Source: Streptomyces sp. NBC_00820
GTDB taxonomy: Bacteria; Actinomycetota; Actinomycetes; Streptomycetales; Streptomycetaceae
Length of the DNA stretch: 64,000 nt
Assembly (NCBI RefSeq): GCF_036347055.1
Contig: NZ_CP108882.1
Span: 1,488,001 to 1,552,000, forward strand
Direction of reading: 5' to 3'
The position numbers and the translations under genes were made by a program. Under the pieces are notes generated by a model that was not told where the DNA came from, did not search any database, and saw only the letters and a program-made list of their open reading frames with translations. This document shows positions 10,601 through 19,011 of the stretch, in pieces; the first letter of the stretch is position 1, and every line of letters starts with the position of its first letter.

Positions 10601-12358
10601 TGCGGTCGCGGCGTCCGCCGCGCGGGCCGCGGTCAGCTCGGCGCGGGACTCGGCGGCGGCAGCCTCGCGGGCGTACTCGGTCGCCTTGCGGGCGGCCTCG
10701 CGGGCCGTGTCCCAGGCGGCCACGGTGGTCTTCTCGGCCTCGCTGGCCGCGAGCGCCGCGCGTGCCGGGTCGGTGTCGGGGGCGCTGTCGTCGATCCAGC
10801 CCGCGCGCACGGCCTCGGCCGTCTCCTGCTCGACCTCGGCGAGGCGCTGACGCAGGTGCCCCAACTCACTGCGGGCGCGCTGCGCCTCGGTGGCGGCGCC
10901 GGTGGAGTCGCGGTAGGCGGCGTCGCTGACCTCCTGGAGGGCGGCGGAGCGCTCCTCTCCCTCGTTGGCGAGGTCCTCGGCGCTCGCGGCGGCCGAGTGC
11001 AGGGCCCGTACGAGGTCCACGGCGGCCTTGGCGCGGGCGGCGAGCGCGGGAGCGGCGTCCCGTTCGGCCTCCTGGATCGCGGTGGACACGCGGGCGACGC
11101 GGTCGGCGGCGGCGCGGTGGCGCAGCGCGACCTCGGCGGCCTGCCAGGCGGAGTGCAGGGTGCGCGCGTCGGCCAGCTCGCGCTTCTGCGCGGCGGCGGA
11201 CTTCTCGGCGGCGGTCAGGGCCAGGGAGGCGTGCCGGTAGGCGAGTTCGGCGGCGATCAGGGAGCTGCGCTCCCGGGCGCCCTCGGAGTGGGTGACGGCG
11301 TAGGCGGCTGCCGTGACCCGCTGGGCGAGGTCGGTGGCCCGCACGCGCTCGCGGACCGCCCGCGCGGACAGCCGCCGGGCCAGTGTGCGGGTACGGCGTT
11401 CGGCGCCGGCGTGGACGTCACGCGCGCGTGAACGCGTCTCGGCGGCCTCGACGATCCGGCCGAGCAGGTCGACGGAGTTCGCGGTGAAGTCACGCTCGGC
11501 GATCAGCTCGGCGCGCCGGCCCAGCTTGTTGCCGAAGCCGCTGACGAGGTCGGCGAGGCCGTCGGTGTCACGGGTGTCGGTGACCGCGCGCAGCAGCAGG
11601 TCGGTGAAGTCGGAGTCCTTCTTGACGGCGAAGAGGCCGGCCGCCTCACCCTCGTCGGCGTTCATCTCCCGCTGGTAGCGGAAGAGTTCGGGGTCGAGGC
11701 CGAGTTCGCCGAGGTGGTCGGTCCAGCGTTCGTGGGTCTCCTCCCAGTGCACCTCCAGGTGCGGGTAGGCCTTCCCGGCCTCGGTGAGGGCGTCGCGGAA
11801 GCCCTTCATGGTGCGGCGGCGGCCCTGAGCGCCGGAGGCTCCCTCGACGGGCGCCCGTACGGCGGTGGACTCGGCGACGGGGAGGTTGTCCAGGCGCAGA
11901 CCGGGTCCGGGCCGGAAGGAGTACCAGGCCTCGGCGAACTTGCGCGGGTCGTTGGAGACCTGGCGTCCGCGCCACTCGCTGGCCTTGCCGACCACCACGC
12001 ACTCACCGGTGAGCACGTGCTGCCATTCCAGCACCACGTGCCCGCAGTCGTCGGCGAGCAGGAACTTGCGCAGCACACCGGAGCTCGCGCCGCCGAGGGT
12101 GTTGCGGTGGCCGGGCAGCATGACCGAGAAGATCAGCTTGAGGAGGACGGACTTGCCGCCGCCGTTCTCCAGGAACAGCACGCCTGCGGGGGCCGGTCGG
12201 CGCGGCGGGCCGACCGGCTCCTCCTCGAAGAACTCCGCCTGCATGGGTGCCGGGTCGGGCACGGGTGCGCCCACGCCCCGCAGGTCAAGCACGGTGTCGG
12301 CATAGCGCGCACCGGCGGGCCCGATGGAGTAGAGGCGGACCCGGGACAGCTCGTACAT
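7685..12358 (-). CDS. Giant SMC/MukB/JetC-like ATPase (condensin subunit)
   Basis: This 1557-residue protein has the layout of a condensin ATPase. A Walker A motif, FLENGGGKSVLLKL, lies at residues 62-75. Long Ala/Glu/Arg-rich coiled-coil regions follow at roughly 290-690 and 810-1290, flanking a globular hinge-like stretch near 710-800. The ABC signature FSGGQ is at 1421-1425, and Walker B is TLFLDNPIG with Asp1459. The residue after the Walker B aspartate is Asn1460 where SMC ATPases normally have the catalytic glutamate. The size fits MukB, MksB or JetC rather than the smaller housekeeping SMC. It is the last gene of a three-gene minus-strand set, preceded by an MukE/JetB-like and an MukF/JetA-like gene. 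It probably binds and extrudes DNA; no partner nuclease gene is adjacent. Confidence 0.8.
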   Translation of the reverse strand: MYELSRVRLYSIGPAGARYADTVLDLRGVGAPVPDPAPMQAEFFEEEPVGPPRRPAPAGVLFLENGGGKSVLLKLIFSVMLPGHRNTLGGASSGVLRKFLLADDCGHVVLEWQHVLTGECVVVGKASEWRGRQVSNDPRKFAEAWYSFRPGPGLRLDNLPVAESTAVRAPVEGASGAQGRRRTMKGFRDALTEAGKAYPHLEVHWEETHERWTDHLGELGLDPELFRYQREMNADEGEAAGLFAVKKDSDFTDLLLRAVTDTRDTDGLADLVSGFGNKLGRRAELIAERDFTANSVDLLGRIVEAAETRSRARDVHAGAERRTRTLARRLSARAVRERVRATDLAQRVTAAAYAVTHSEGARERSSLIAAELAYRHASLALTAAEKSAAAQKRELADARTLHSAWQAAEVALRHRAAADRVARVSTAIQEAERDAAPALAARAKAAVDLVRALHSAAASAEDLANEGEERSAALQEVSDAAYRDSTGAATEAQRARSELGHLRQRLAEVEQETAEAVRAGWIDDSAPDTDPARAALAASEAEKTTVAAWDTAREAARKATEYAREAAAAESRAELTAARAADAATAAGRSHDAERRLAEALAAEERLAELLSLPGAPATVRAGVPAPRAAEADGTAARDDDLEEGTRVDGGGGPLTSEELDRFADELRALLDDAVSAAERNLFELRTAAADDARILGALGDGGLLPPGPDVLATVEFLGEHGIPAQPGWRYLAQSVDPADHARVLAARPELVDGVIITDPDTHARAREALGAAALLPRSTVAVGTAAALLAPGTASGAVATDVFLVPPNPAMHDEHAADEERQALRTRATARDEEIRALAARLGKDRELAARLVSWRTGCPAGRLAELAQAAEEARAFAEESEAELAEARTARAEADETAAEATQVRDERQEAAQKARRAADALAGLAYRLRERAGWQARLRELADEATESEARAQSCLDRARVADEDRRATQRAADDARRTARALRAERSEIAGAPDDVPEDDADAPKVSLPALREAYRAASQVYEKVGVDADLRAEQARAESDESAARTELDRLSNKVRARAELLLESPDGADGPSRQAAAARAEELVQLLETRMSTASEQLGRLRGEAERHAPEDGEAHTTLPEELLPRDAEHAQALLRTATAELGSRTAALAEARDAHAELLAAHGAAEDAAGGFDEIAAMLRDLLREPAAEDDQEQAEPYPGSPEEARQSAAEARRSLRGCAADLSAAEGAVREASDVLVRHANSTRYEQVRTPARQQIRELPASALPEHAQKWADAFAPRLRVLTDELAQLERNRDSIVDRLRGLVESSLATLRSAQRLSRLPEGLGEWSGQEFLRIRFEEPDQATLTERLGEVIDEATRAAVKKNSDLRRDGMSLLLRGVAAALQPKGIAVEILKPDAVLRAERVPVGQMGDVFSGGQLLTAAIALYCTMAALRSNDRGRDKHRHAGTLFLDNPIGRANATYLLELQRAVSDALGVQLLYTTGLFDTTALAEFPLVIRLRNDADLRAGLKYISVEEHLRPGLPQQPQDGEAVRSEITATRMFKRPAPATS

Positions 12359-12443
12359 GGCGGACTCTCGCGTTAAGTCTTCGGAAAGGTGCGGTGGTTC
12401 AGGACGTGCGGTGGTTCAGGGTGCCGGGGGCTTCCGGGAAGCG

Positions 12444-13322
12444 TCAGGAGTGGAACGGCAGTCCGGCGTCGGCGACCAGCTCCAGGTCGTCGGTGTCCTC
12501 GGCGGGCATCAGGCTGGCCGTGCCGTCGGTGACGGGTACGACGCCCAGTTCCAGCAGCTCGGCCATCGCGGCGGTGCCGGCCATGTCGCGTACCTGGAGC
12601 TGGTAGCGGGCCGTGGTGCGGTAGGTGCCGCCGCTGTCGTCGCCCGTGCGCTGCAGGAAACCCGAGTCGGTGAGGAACGCCATCGCCTTGGCCACCATGC
12701 CCGTGGTGGAGGCGGCCGGCCGGCGCGAGTCCTTGGTGGCGCCGGTGGCGCTGCGCCTGGCCCAGATGCGCCACGCGGTCTCCAGGCCGGGCGCGTCGGT
12801 GGCCGGGTCGGTGTTCTCGCCCAGTTCCTCCGCGCGCTCCTCCAGGCGGCGGCAGGCCTGCCGTACGAAGGCGTCGACGCCGTTGACGCTGACGCGGCCG
12901 ATGTAGGTGTCGTCGGCCAGGTCCTCGGGGCGCGGGAACGCCAGCGCGGCGACGGCGAGATGGGCGAGGCCGTGCAGGAAGCGGTCGCCGGAGTCGGCGG
13001 CGGTGCGCCGTGCGTAGTCGCCCATGCGGACGGCGAACACCGAGTCCTCGGCGGCCGTCACGGCCATCCCCGCGCGCGGGGACACCTCCAGCACGACGAG
13101 TCCGAGGCCGGTGGCGACGGCGTCGGCGAGCCGCGCGAACGCCGGGTCGTCGCGGTAGCGGCGCAGCAGCTCGGTGTACTCCTGGTCGCGGGCGGGCTGC
13201 AGTTTGGGCTGCAGGCCGAAGGCGACGAGCCGCGCGGCGTCGGCGGCGTCGGCGGGGGTGACGGCGGTGGCCGCCGGCGGGGCGGGGGTCTCCGCCTCGC
13301 TCCACTCGACGTGCTCGCTCAC
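12444..13322 (-). CDS. MukE/JetB-like condensin accessory protein (putative)
   Basis: This 292-residue soluble protein sits between the kleisin-like and SMC-like genes, the place of mukE or jetB in condensin operons. It has a region after an acidic Pro/Ala-rich tail beginning near DAARLVAFGLQPKLQPARDQ, a helical middle (residues about 95-190), and a C-terminal part (GMVAKAMAFLTDSGFLQRTGDDSGGTYRTTARYQLQVRDM) that reads like a winged helix. The start was set at the GTG at 13322 because AAGGAG lies eight bases upstream; a GTG six bases earlier sits too close to that ribosome site. The family call is from gene order and overall form, not from a diagnostic motif. The 85 bases to the SMC-like gene include two copies of GTGCGGTGGTTCAGG. 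Confidence 0.6.
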   Translation of the reverse strand: MSEHVEWSEAETPAPPAATAVTPADAADAARLVAFGLQPKLQPARDQEYTELLRRYRDDPAFARLADAVATGLGLVVLEVSPRAGMAVTAAEDSVFAVRMGDYARRTAADSGDRFLHGLAHLAVAALAFPRPEDLADDTYIGRVSVNGVDAFVRQACRRLEERAEELGENTDPATDAPGLETAWRIWARRSATGATKDSRRPAASTTGMVAKAMAFLTDSGFLQRTGDDSGGTYRTTARYQLQVRDMAGTAAMAELLELGVVPVTDGTASLMPAEDTDDLELVADAGLPFHS

Positions 13323-13455
13323 GGACACAACTCCTTGCGCTGGGGACTGAGGAAGGGTGCGCCCCGTCGGGGGGCGCGGGACTGTATCGGTCGGCGGCCG
13401 CGCCGCGGGGCGCGGCCGGCCGCGGACGGCCTGCACACGGCGACCGGCGAAACCA

Positions 13456-14982
13456 TCACGCGGCCTCGGCCCGGTCCGCGGCCATTCCCGCCGAGTCCAG
13501 CAGGGCGGTTCCCACGACCAGGTCGGCGCCGCCGAACTCGGGGTCGTCCAGTTCCGTCCCGTCGTCCACGGCGAACAGCAGTTTCTCCTCGCCCTGGCGG
13601 TAGGCGGTGCCCACAGCGGGGCTCGCCGCGTGCACCGCCAGCAGCGCGACCAGATACGGCAGCTCCGGGTCCTGTCCGCGTGCCTCGGCGAGCAGCCCGG
13701 ACAGTCTGCGCGGCGCGTCGGCGGGCAGGTCCAGCAGTTCCATCGCGGCGGCGAGCTGTTCCTCGCTGAACCGGCTGTCGTCGGGGGTCGCGATGAGGTC
13801 GGGCTCGGGCATCTCCGCGCCCAGGTGCTCCCGTTCCACCGGCGGGGTCAGCAGGATGTCCACGAGGTCGGCCACCCGTACGGACACCGGTGTGCGCAGT
13901 CCCGTGCCGCGCGCGAAGAACGCGTCGGTGACCTTGGTCGCGTCCTCCAGGGGCAGCGGCAGCACCGGAGCGACCAGATGGCCGTAGAGGTCGATCCCGG
14001 ACGTGCTGGTGGGGGTGGCGAAGGCCTGCCGGTCCTGTTCGGCGCGGAAGAGCGGGCCCGCCTCCAGCAGACGCGACTGGAGCTGGGTGTGGCGCCGGAT
14101 GCAGTCCTTGACGATGTCGACGAGTTCGGCGGCGCGCCGCTTGTGCTCGGGCTCCTCGGTCTCGTCGCGGGCCTTGCGGATGTTGGTGAGGATCGCGTTC
14201 TCGTGGCGGTAGCGCTCGGCCACGTGGTCCAGGGCCTCGGCGATCATGTCGGGTACGGCGTTGAGCCAGTCGACCGCGCGGACGTTGCGCCGGGTGGCGT
14301 CCAGGGCCCGGCGCAGGGTCTCGGCGTACTGCACGGTCCGGTACCTGGCCTGCTCGGCGGCGAGCTGGGCGTCGGCGAGCCGGCCCCGGTTGATCAGCAC
14401 CTCGAGCTTGACCTCGGCCGCGATCTGGGCGCTGGTGACATCGGTGTCCAGGGCGCCGACCAGGACGTTGACCGCCTCGTCGGTGGTGCGCAGGTAGACG
14501 GTGCCGCCGGGGCCGGGGACCTCTTCGATCAGCTTGAAGTCGTAGTCGCGGCGGACGTAGGTGCCGTCCGGCGCGAAGGTGCCGTACACCGCGCGGAAGC
14601 CGCGGTCCACGCTGCCGACGTTGATCAGGTTCTCCAGGACCCAGCGGGCCACGCGCTCGTGCTCGGGCGTGGGCCGGTGCGGGGCCTGGGCGGCGATGCG
14701 CGGGATCAGCCGGGCGACGATCTGCTCGTGGTCGGCGCCCGTGTCGAAGTCCATGTTCAGGGTGACCAGGTCGATGGAGGCCAGGGCCACCTCGGCCATG
14801 CCGTACACCGAGTACTCGCCGGTCAGGTTGGCCTTGCGCGCGTCCAGGTCGTGCAGCGGCGCGGTGCAGGCGAGCGCGCGCAGCCGCCGCGCCAGCCCCT
14901 CGTCGGCGGCCGGGCCCGGCGCCGGGCGCGGCGCCGCGCTGAGCTGGGGCGGAACGCTGTCCGTCGATACAGGCGAAGTCAC
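13456..14982 (-). CDS. MukF/JetA-like kleisin subunit (putative)
   Basis: This is the first gene of the condensin cassette, 508 residues from the chosen GTG. The sequence is mostly helical, with a winged-helix-like first 150 residues, a charged helical centre (AEVKLEVLINRGRLADAQLAAEQARYRTVQYAETLRRALDATR region, about 210-330) and a C-terminal section after HLGAEMPEPDLIATPDDSRF. That layout and its place upstream of the MukE-like and SMC-like genes suggest the kleisin that bridges the SMC heads. No single motif proves this. The frame remains open upstream to about 15045, including an ATG at 15012, but neither upstream start has a ribosome site. A TAATCT -10 box ends seven bases before the GTG, so a leaderless start is likely. 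Confidence 0.6.
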   Translation of the reverse strand: MTSPVSTDSVPPQLSAAPRPAPGPAADEGLARRLRALACTAPLHDLDARKANLTGEYSVYGMAEVALASIDLVTLNMDFDTGADHEQIVARLIPRIAAQAPHRPTPEHERVARWVLENLINVGSVDRGFRAVYGTFAPDGTYVRRDYDFKLIEEVPGPGGTVYLRTTDEAVNVLVGALDTDVTSAQIAAEVKLEVLINRGRLADAQLAAEQARYRTVQYAETLRRALDATRRNVRAVDWLNAVPDMIAEALDHVAERYRHENAILTNIRKARDETEEPEHKRRAAELVDIVKDCIRRHTQLQSRLLEAGPLFRAEQDRQAFATPTSTSGIDLYGHLVAPVLPLPLEDATKVTDAFFARGTGLRTPVSVRVADLVDILLTPPVEREHLGAEMPEPDLIATPDDSRFSEEQLAAAMELLDLPADAPRRLSGLLAEARGQDPELPYLVALLAVHAASPAVGTAYRQGEEKLLFAVDDGTELDDPEFGGADLVVGTALLDSAGMAADRAEAA

Positions 14983-14989
14983 GGTGCAC

Positions 14990-15020
14990 AGATTAGGTCC
15001 TCGATCAGACATCAGCCCAA
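14990..15020 (-). promoter_or_regulatory. Candidate promoter giving a leaderless condensin mRNA
   Basis: Reading the minus strand, TTGGGC (15020-15015) and TAATCT (14995-14990) are 19 bases apart. The usual start point about seven bases after the -10 box falls on the GTG at 14982, which has no clear Shine-Dalgarno sequence. The -10 box is good; the -35 box and the spacing are weak. Confidence 0.45.
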
Positions 15021-15105
15021 ACGACCCAGAAGCGACGACCGTCACAACAGCGCGAGAACCCCGCGAGAGGGGCGGGACAGCACCACGGAACCCGGCTCCG
15101 CGGCG

Positions 15106-15813
15106 TCAGTCCGTCCCGGGTCCGTCCTCCCCGACCCGCCGCCGGTACACCTCCACGACCCGCTCCAGGGAGTCCGCGAGGTAGGTCTCCAGCAGTCGCT
15201 CCGCCTCGTGCCGGTCCCCGGCCTGGAGGGCCTGCAGGATGCGGCGGTTGCGCATGAGGTAGGGCTCGTGCAGCCGGCGCGGGTCGTCGACGACGTGGAA
15301 GGCGAGGCGCAGCTCGGCGAAGACGCTGCGCATCAGCTCGTCGGTGCGCTCGCTGCCGGCCAGGGCGACCAGTTCCCGGTGGAAGTGGATGTTGGCGGTG
15401 CCCAGCGATTTCCAGTCGTTCTCGTGCGCGGCCAACTGCCCCTCGGTGACGGCCGCGGCCAGTCGGTCGAGCGCGTACGGCGGTTCGCCGAGACCCCGGA
15501 CGACGGCGCACTCGACCAGGGTCCGGGTGCGGTAGATGTCCTCGACGTCGTCCACGGTGAGCACGCGGACGAAGACGCCCCGGTTGAGTTCGTGGACCAG
15601 CAGGCGCTCGTGGGTGAGCAGCCGGAACGCCTCGCGCAGTGTGTTGCGCGACACCCCGAGAGCGCCGCCGATGCTGTCCTCCGACAGGCGGGTGCCTGGC
15701 GGGAAGTAGCCCTCGGCGATACGGCTTCTGAGGATGTCGGAAACGCGTTCGGCGGTGCTGGTACGCCCCAGGAGGACACGGTCGTCGGCCAGTCCGGACA
15801 GCTGCTCTGCCAT
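15106..15813 (-). CDS. GntR-family transcriptional regulator (FadR/FCD subfamily)
   Basis: This 235-residue regulator has an N-terminal winged helix-turn-helix (residues about 15-80; AERVSDILRSRIAEGYFPPG then LSEDSIGGALGVSRNTLREA) and an all-helical FCD effector domain (about 95-220) with the usual HFHRELVALAGS and HxxxL-type metal-site residues. The ATG at 15813 begins MAEQLSGLADDRVLLGR. The longer open frame upstream crosses the operator and is unlikely to be coded. The gene is divergent from the MFS-DUF1445-pxpABC operon and separated from it by a perfect palindrome at 15862-15880. It is therefore the likely local regulator of that operon, and its ligand may be the transported acid or 5-oxoproline. 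Confidence 0.88.
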   Translation of the reverse strand: MAEQLSGLADDRVLLGRTSTAERVSDILRSRIAEGYFPPGTRLSEDSIGGALGVSRNTLREAFRLLTHERLLVHELNRGVFVRVLTVDDVEDIYRTRTLVECAVVRGLGEPPYALDRLAAAVTEGQLAAHENDWKSLGTANIHFHRELVALAGSERTDELMRSVFAELRLAFHVVDDPRRLHEPYLMRNRRILQALQAGDRHEAERLLETYLADSLERVVEVYRRRVGEDGPGTD

Positions 15814-15861
15814 GCCCGGAATTGAATCGCAGACCGGGGAACGAAACAACAGGGGTATTGA

Positions 15862-15880
15862 AGGATCGTTGAACGATCCT
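15862..15880. promoter_or_regulatory. Perfect 19-bp palindrome, likely GntR operator
   Basis: AGGATCGTTGAACGATCCT has 9-bp arms around one central base. It lies 48 bases before the gntR start and 68 bases before the MFS start, in the only space between these divergent genes. FadR-subfamily regulators bind short palindromes in such positions, so it is the obvious operator for the divergent regulator. Binding is inferred. Confidence 0.72.
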
Positions 15881-15948
15881 CTACGGTGCTCCGCACGGCA
15901 CGGCCTCCGCACTGCTCAGACCCTCCGTCCCCTCTCTGCGAGGTGCCC

Positions 15949-17268
15949 ATGAGCACGACTCCCCCACCCCAGCCCGTGACACCGGACCTGCGGCCGGCAC
16001 ACGGCGAACACACGACCGAGGACGGCGCGTTCGGCTGGCTCCGCGCTCTCGGCCCGCAGGGCAGGCGCGCGTTCGCCGGTGCTTTCGGCGGATATGCCCT
16101 GGATTCCTACGACTACTTCACGCTGCCGCTGAGCATGGTGGCGCTCGCGGCGTACTTCGGTCTGGACAGCGGCCAGACCGGCCTGTTCACCACCGTCACG
16201 CTGGTGGTCTCCGCGATCGGCGGTGCCGTGGCCGGCGTGGTCGCGGACCGGGTGGGCCGGGTCCGGGCGCTGATGCTGACCGTGGTCACCTACGCGGTCT
16301 TCACCGTGGCCTGCGGGTTCGCGCCCAACTACGAGACGCTGCTGGTCTTCCGGGCGCTCCAGGGGCTCGGTTTCGGCGGCGAGTGGGCGGTCGGGGCGAT
16401 CCTGGTCGCCGAGTACGCCGGCGCGCGCCACCGCGGCCGTACGCTCGGGGCGGTCCAGAGTTCGTGGGCGGCCGGCTGGGCGCTGGCCGCGATCGTCTAC
16501 ACGCTGGTGTTCTCCTTCGCGGGCGACGACCTGGCCTGGCGGATCATGTTCTGGACCGGGGCGCTGCCCGCGCTCCTGGTGGTGTGGGTGCGCCGCCGGG
16601 TGCACGACGCTCCGGAGGCGACGGCGGCGCGTGAACAGAGCCCGCGGCGCGGCTCGTTCGCGGCGATCTTCCGGCCGGGCACGGACGGCGGTCCCGGCCT
16701 GCTGCGCACCACGCTCTTCGCGTGCCTGCTGTCGACGGGCGTGCAGGGCGGCTACTACACGCTGGCGACGTGGGTCCCGACGTACCTGAAGTCCGAGCGG
16801 GGCCTGTCGGTCGTCGGCACCGGCGGCTATCTGACGTTCCTGATCTCCGGGGCCTTCCTCGGCTACCTGACCGGCGGCTACCTCACCGACCGGCTCGGCC
16901 GGCGGCGCAACATCTGGCTGTTCGCGCTCCTGTCGGCGGTGTGCGTCCTGGCGTACGCGAACATCCCGCACGGCGCCGACACCCTGCTGCTGGTGCTGGG
17001 TTTCCCGCTCGGGTTCTGCATGTCGGCCATCTTCAGCGGCTTCGGCTCGTACCTGAGCGAGCTCTACCCGACGGAGGTGCGCGGCACCGGACAGGGTTTC
17101 ACCTACAACACGGGCCGCGCGGTCGGCGCGGTCTTCCCGACCCTGGTGGGTTTCCTGGCCGACAGCTGGGGTGTGGGCGGCGCGCTGGTCTTCGGCGCGG
17201 TCGGCTACGGCATCGCGGCGCTGGCCCTGCTCGGGCTGCCCGAGACGCGCGGGAGGGAACTCGCATGA
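15949..17268 (+). CDS. MFS metabolite:proton symporter
   Basis: This 439-residue major facilitator protein has about twelve membrane segments. The first helix is preceded by [20 protein letters not shown], and the helix 2-3 loop is [13 protein letters not shown], the classic MFS signature. [20 protein letters not shown] in helix 5 and the general style suggest the organic-acid or sugar-acid symporter group (SHS/AAHS). The ATG start follows GCGAGG. The stop overlaps the ATG of the DUF1445 gene by four bases, so the two are translationally coupled. Placed in front of pxpABC, it may import 5-oxoproline or a related carboxylate. The exact substrate is unknown. Confidence 0.85.
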   Translation: MSTTPPPQPVTPDLRPAHGEHTTEDGAFGWLRALGPQGRRAFAGAFGGYALDSYDYFTLPLSMVALAAYFGLDSGQTGLFTTVTLVVSAIGGAVAGVVADRVGRVRALMLTVVTYAVFTVACGFAPNYETLLVFRALQGLGFGGEWAVGAILVAEYAGARHRGRTLGAVQSSWAAGWALAAIVYTLVFSFAGDDLAWRIMFWTGALPALLVVWVRRRVHDAPEATAAREQSPRRGSFAAIFRPGTDGGPGLLRTTLFACLLSTGVQGGYYTLATWVPTYLKSERGLSVVGTGGYLTFLISGAFLGYLTGGYLTDRLGRRRNIWLFALLSAVCVLAYANIPHGADTLLLVLGFPLGFCMSAIFSGFGSYLSELYPTEVRGTGQGFTYNTGRAVGAVFPTLVGFLADSWGVGGALVFGAVGYGIAALALLGLPETRGRELA

Positions 17269-18104
17269 CGCGGCCGAGCCGTATCGAGGACCGTCCCGTG
17301 ACCCTCGTCGACGAGCACGCGCGCGCGTGGCGGCCGAAAACCGCGCGGGCCCGCTTCCGGGACGGCCTGACCGGGCCCACGGCGGGCGTCGCGGCGGGCC
17401 ACACGCAGGCCAACCTGATCTCGGTGCCGGCCGACTGGGCGTACGACATGCTGCTGTTCTGTCAGCGCAATCCGAAGCCCTGTCCGGTGCTGGACGTCAC
17501 CGACGCGGGTTCCGCCACGACCGTCCTCGCTCAGGGCGCGGACCTGCGCACCGACCTGCCGCGCTACCGGGTGTGGCAGGACGGCGAGCTGGTCGAGGAG
17601 CCGACGGACGTGCGGGCGCACTGGCGGGACGACCTGGTGTCGTTCCTGCTCGGCTGCAGCTTCACCTTCGAGTGGGCCCTGGCCGCGGCGGGCGTTCCGA
17701 TCCGGCACGTCGAGCAGGGCCGCAACGTGCCGATGTACGTGACGGACAGGCAGTGCCGTCCGGCGGGCCGGCTGCGCGGACCGATGGTGGTGTCCATGCG
17801 CCCGGTGCCGCCGGAGCACCTGCGCGCCGCGATCCGGGAGAGCAGCCTGCTGCCTGCCGTGCACGGTGGCCCCGTGTACTGCGGCGAACCCTCGGCCCTC
17901 GGCATCGCGGACCTCTCCCGGCCGGACTTCGGCGACCCGGTGGCCGCCGATCCCGAGGACATCCCGGTGTTCTGGGCCTGCGGAGTCACCCCGCAGGCGG
18001 CGGTAATGGCCTCCCGGCCGCCGTTCGCGATCACCCACGCGCCGGGCCAGATGTTCCTGACCGACGCGCGCGACGAGCAGTACCGCGTGGCGGGCGTCGA
18101 CTGA
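17265..18104 (+). CDS. DUF1445 / YcsI-family putative hydro-lyase
   Basis: This 279-residue cytoplasmic protein of the DUF1445 (YcsI, D-glutamate cyclase-like) family is recognised by [34 protein letters not shown], the [31 protein letters not shown] stretch and the end [22 protein letters not shown]. In many bacteria this family sits with LamB/YcsF (PxpA) and KipI/KipA (PxpB/C) proteins, exactly as here, which links it to the 5-oxoproline/glutamate lactam pathway. The start ATG overlaps the MFS stop (ATGA). The 148-base gap to pxpA is low-complexity, with ACACACCAG-type short repeats, and has no hairpin I trust. Enzyme activity is assumed from family knowledge. Confidence 0.85.
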   Translation: MTRPSRIEDRPVTLVDEHARAWRPKTARARFRDGLTGPTAGVAAGHTQANLISVPADWAYDMLLFCQRNPKPCPVLDVTDAGSATTVLAQGADLRTDLPRYRVWQDGELVEEPTDVRAHWRDDLVSFLLGCSFTFEWALAAAGVPIRHVEQGRNVPMYVTDRQCRPAGRLRGPMVVSMRPVPPEHLRAAIRESSLLPAVHGGPVYCGEPSALGIADLSRPDFGDPVAADPEDIPVFWACGVTPQAAVMASRPPFAITHAPGQMFLTDARDEQYRVAGVD

Positions 18105-18252
18105 CACCGGCAGGCCGGCACGGACCGGCACGGCGGGCGGGCACCAGGCGCACGGGACACGCGAGACACACCAGACACACCAGACGCGCGGGCAGGCGAG
18201 ACGCGCGAGGCGGGCGGCACACACCGCACGAGGACCGGAGAGACGGAAGACC

Positions 18253-19011
18253 ATGACCGTGATCGATCTGAACGCCGACCTCGGCGAGGGCTTCGGCCGC
18301 TGGCGGCTGACCGACGACGAACAACTGCTGTCCGTCGTCACCAGCGCCAACGTGGCCTGCGGGTTCCACGCCGGGGACGCGGCCACCATGCGCCGCGTGT
18401 GCGAACTGGCGGCCGAACGCGGGGTGACGATCGGCGCACAGGTCTCCTACCGGGACCTCGCCGGGTTCGGGCGGCGCGCGATGGACGTACCGCCCGTCGA
18501 GCTGGCGGCCGAAGTCGCCTACCAGATCGGCGCGTTGGAGGTGTTCGCCCGGGCTGCGGGCGCGCGGGTGGCATACGTCAAGCCGCACGGCGCGCTCTAC
18601 AACCGGGTCGTACGCGACGCGGAGCAGGCCCGCGCGGTGGTCGACGGCGTACTCCTCGCGGACGCCTCACTGCCGGTGCTGGGGCTGCCCGGGTCGCGCC
18701 TGCTGGAGCTGGCCGGGAAGGCGGGGCTGCCGGCCGTCACGGAGGCGTTCGCCGACCGCGCCTACACCGACGAGGGCGCGCTGGTGCCGCGCGGCCGGGA
18801 CGGCGCCGTGCTGACCGACCCGGACACCGTCGTGGAGCGCTCGGTGAGCCTCGCGCGATCCGGCGCGGTCACCGCGCACTCCGGCAGGCGCGTCCAGGTG
18901 CGCGCCCGCTCGCTGTGCCTGCACGGCGACACGCCCGGCGCGGTGGGGCTGGCGCGCCTGGTGCGCGACCGGCTGGTCGCGGCGGGGGTGCGGGTGGAGG
19001 CCTTCGCGTGA
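18253..19011 (+). CDS. pxpA: 5-oxoprolinase subunit PxpA (LamB/YcsF family)
   Basis: This 252-residue protein opens with the family hallmark IDLNADLGEGFGRW, followed by ANVACGFHAGDAATM, the metal-binding type motifs of the LamB/YcsF fold, and AYVKPHGALYN. With PxpB and PxpC it forms the bacterial ATP-dependent 5-oxoprolinase, which opens 5-oxoproline to glutamate. The ATG start follows GGAGAGACGGAAGACC. The end overlaps the pxpB GTG by four bases (GTGA). All three subunits are encoded together, so the system looks complete. Length is normal for the family. Confidence 0.92.
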   Translation: MTVIDLNADLGEGFGRWRLTDDEQLLSVVTSANVACGFHAGDAATMRRVCELAAERGVTIGAQVSYRDLAGFGRRAMDVPPVELAAEVAYQIGALEVFARAAGARVAYVKPHGALYNRVVRDAEQARAVVDGVLLADASLPVLGLPGSRLLELAGKAGLPAVTEAFADRAYTDEGALVPRGRDGAVLTDPDTVVERSVSLARSGAVTAHSGRRVQVRARSLCLHGDTPGAVGLARLVRDRLVAAGVRVEAFA

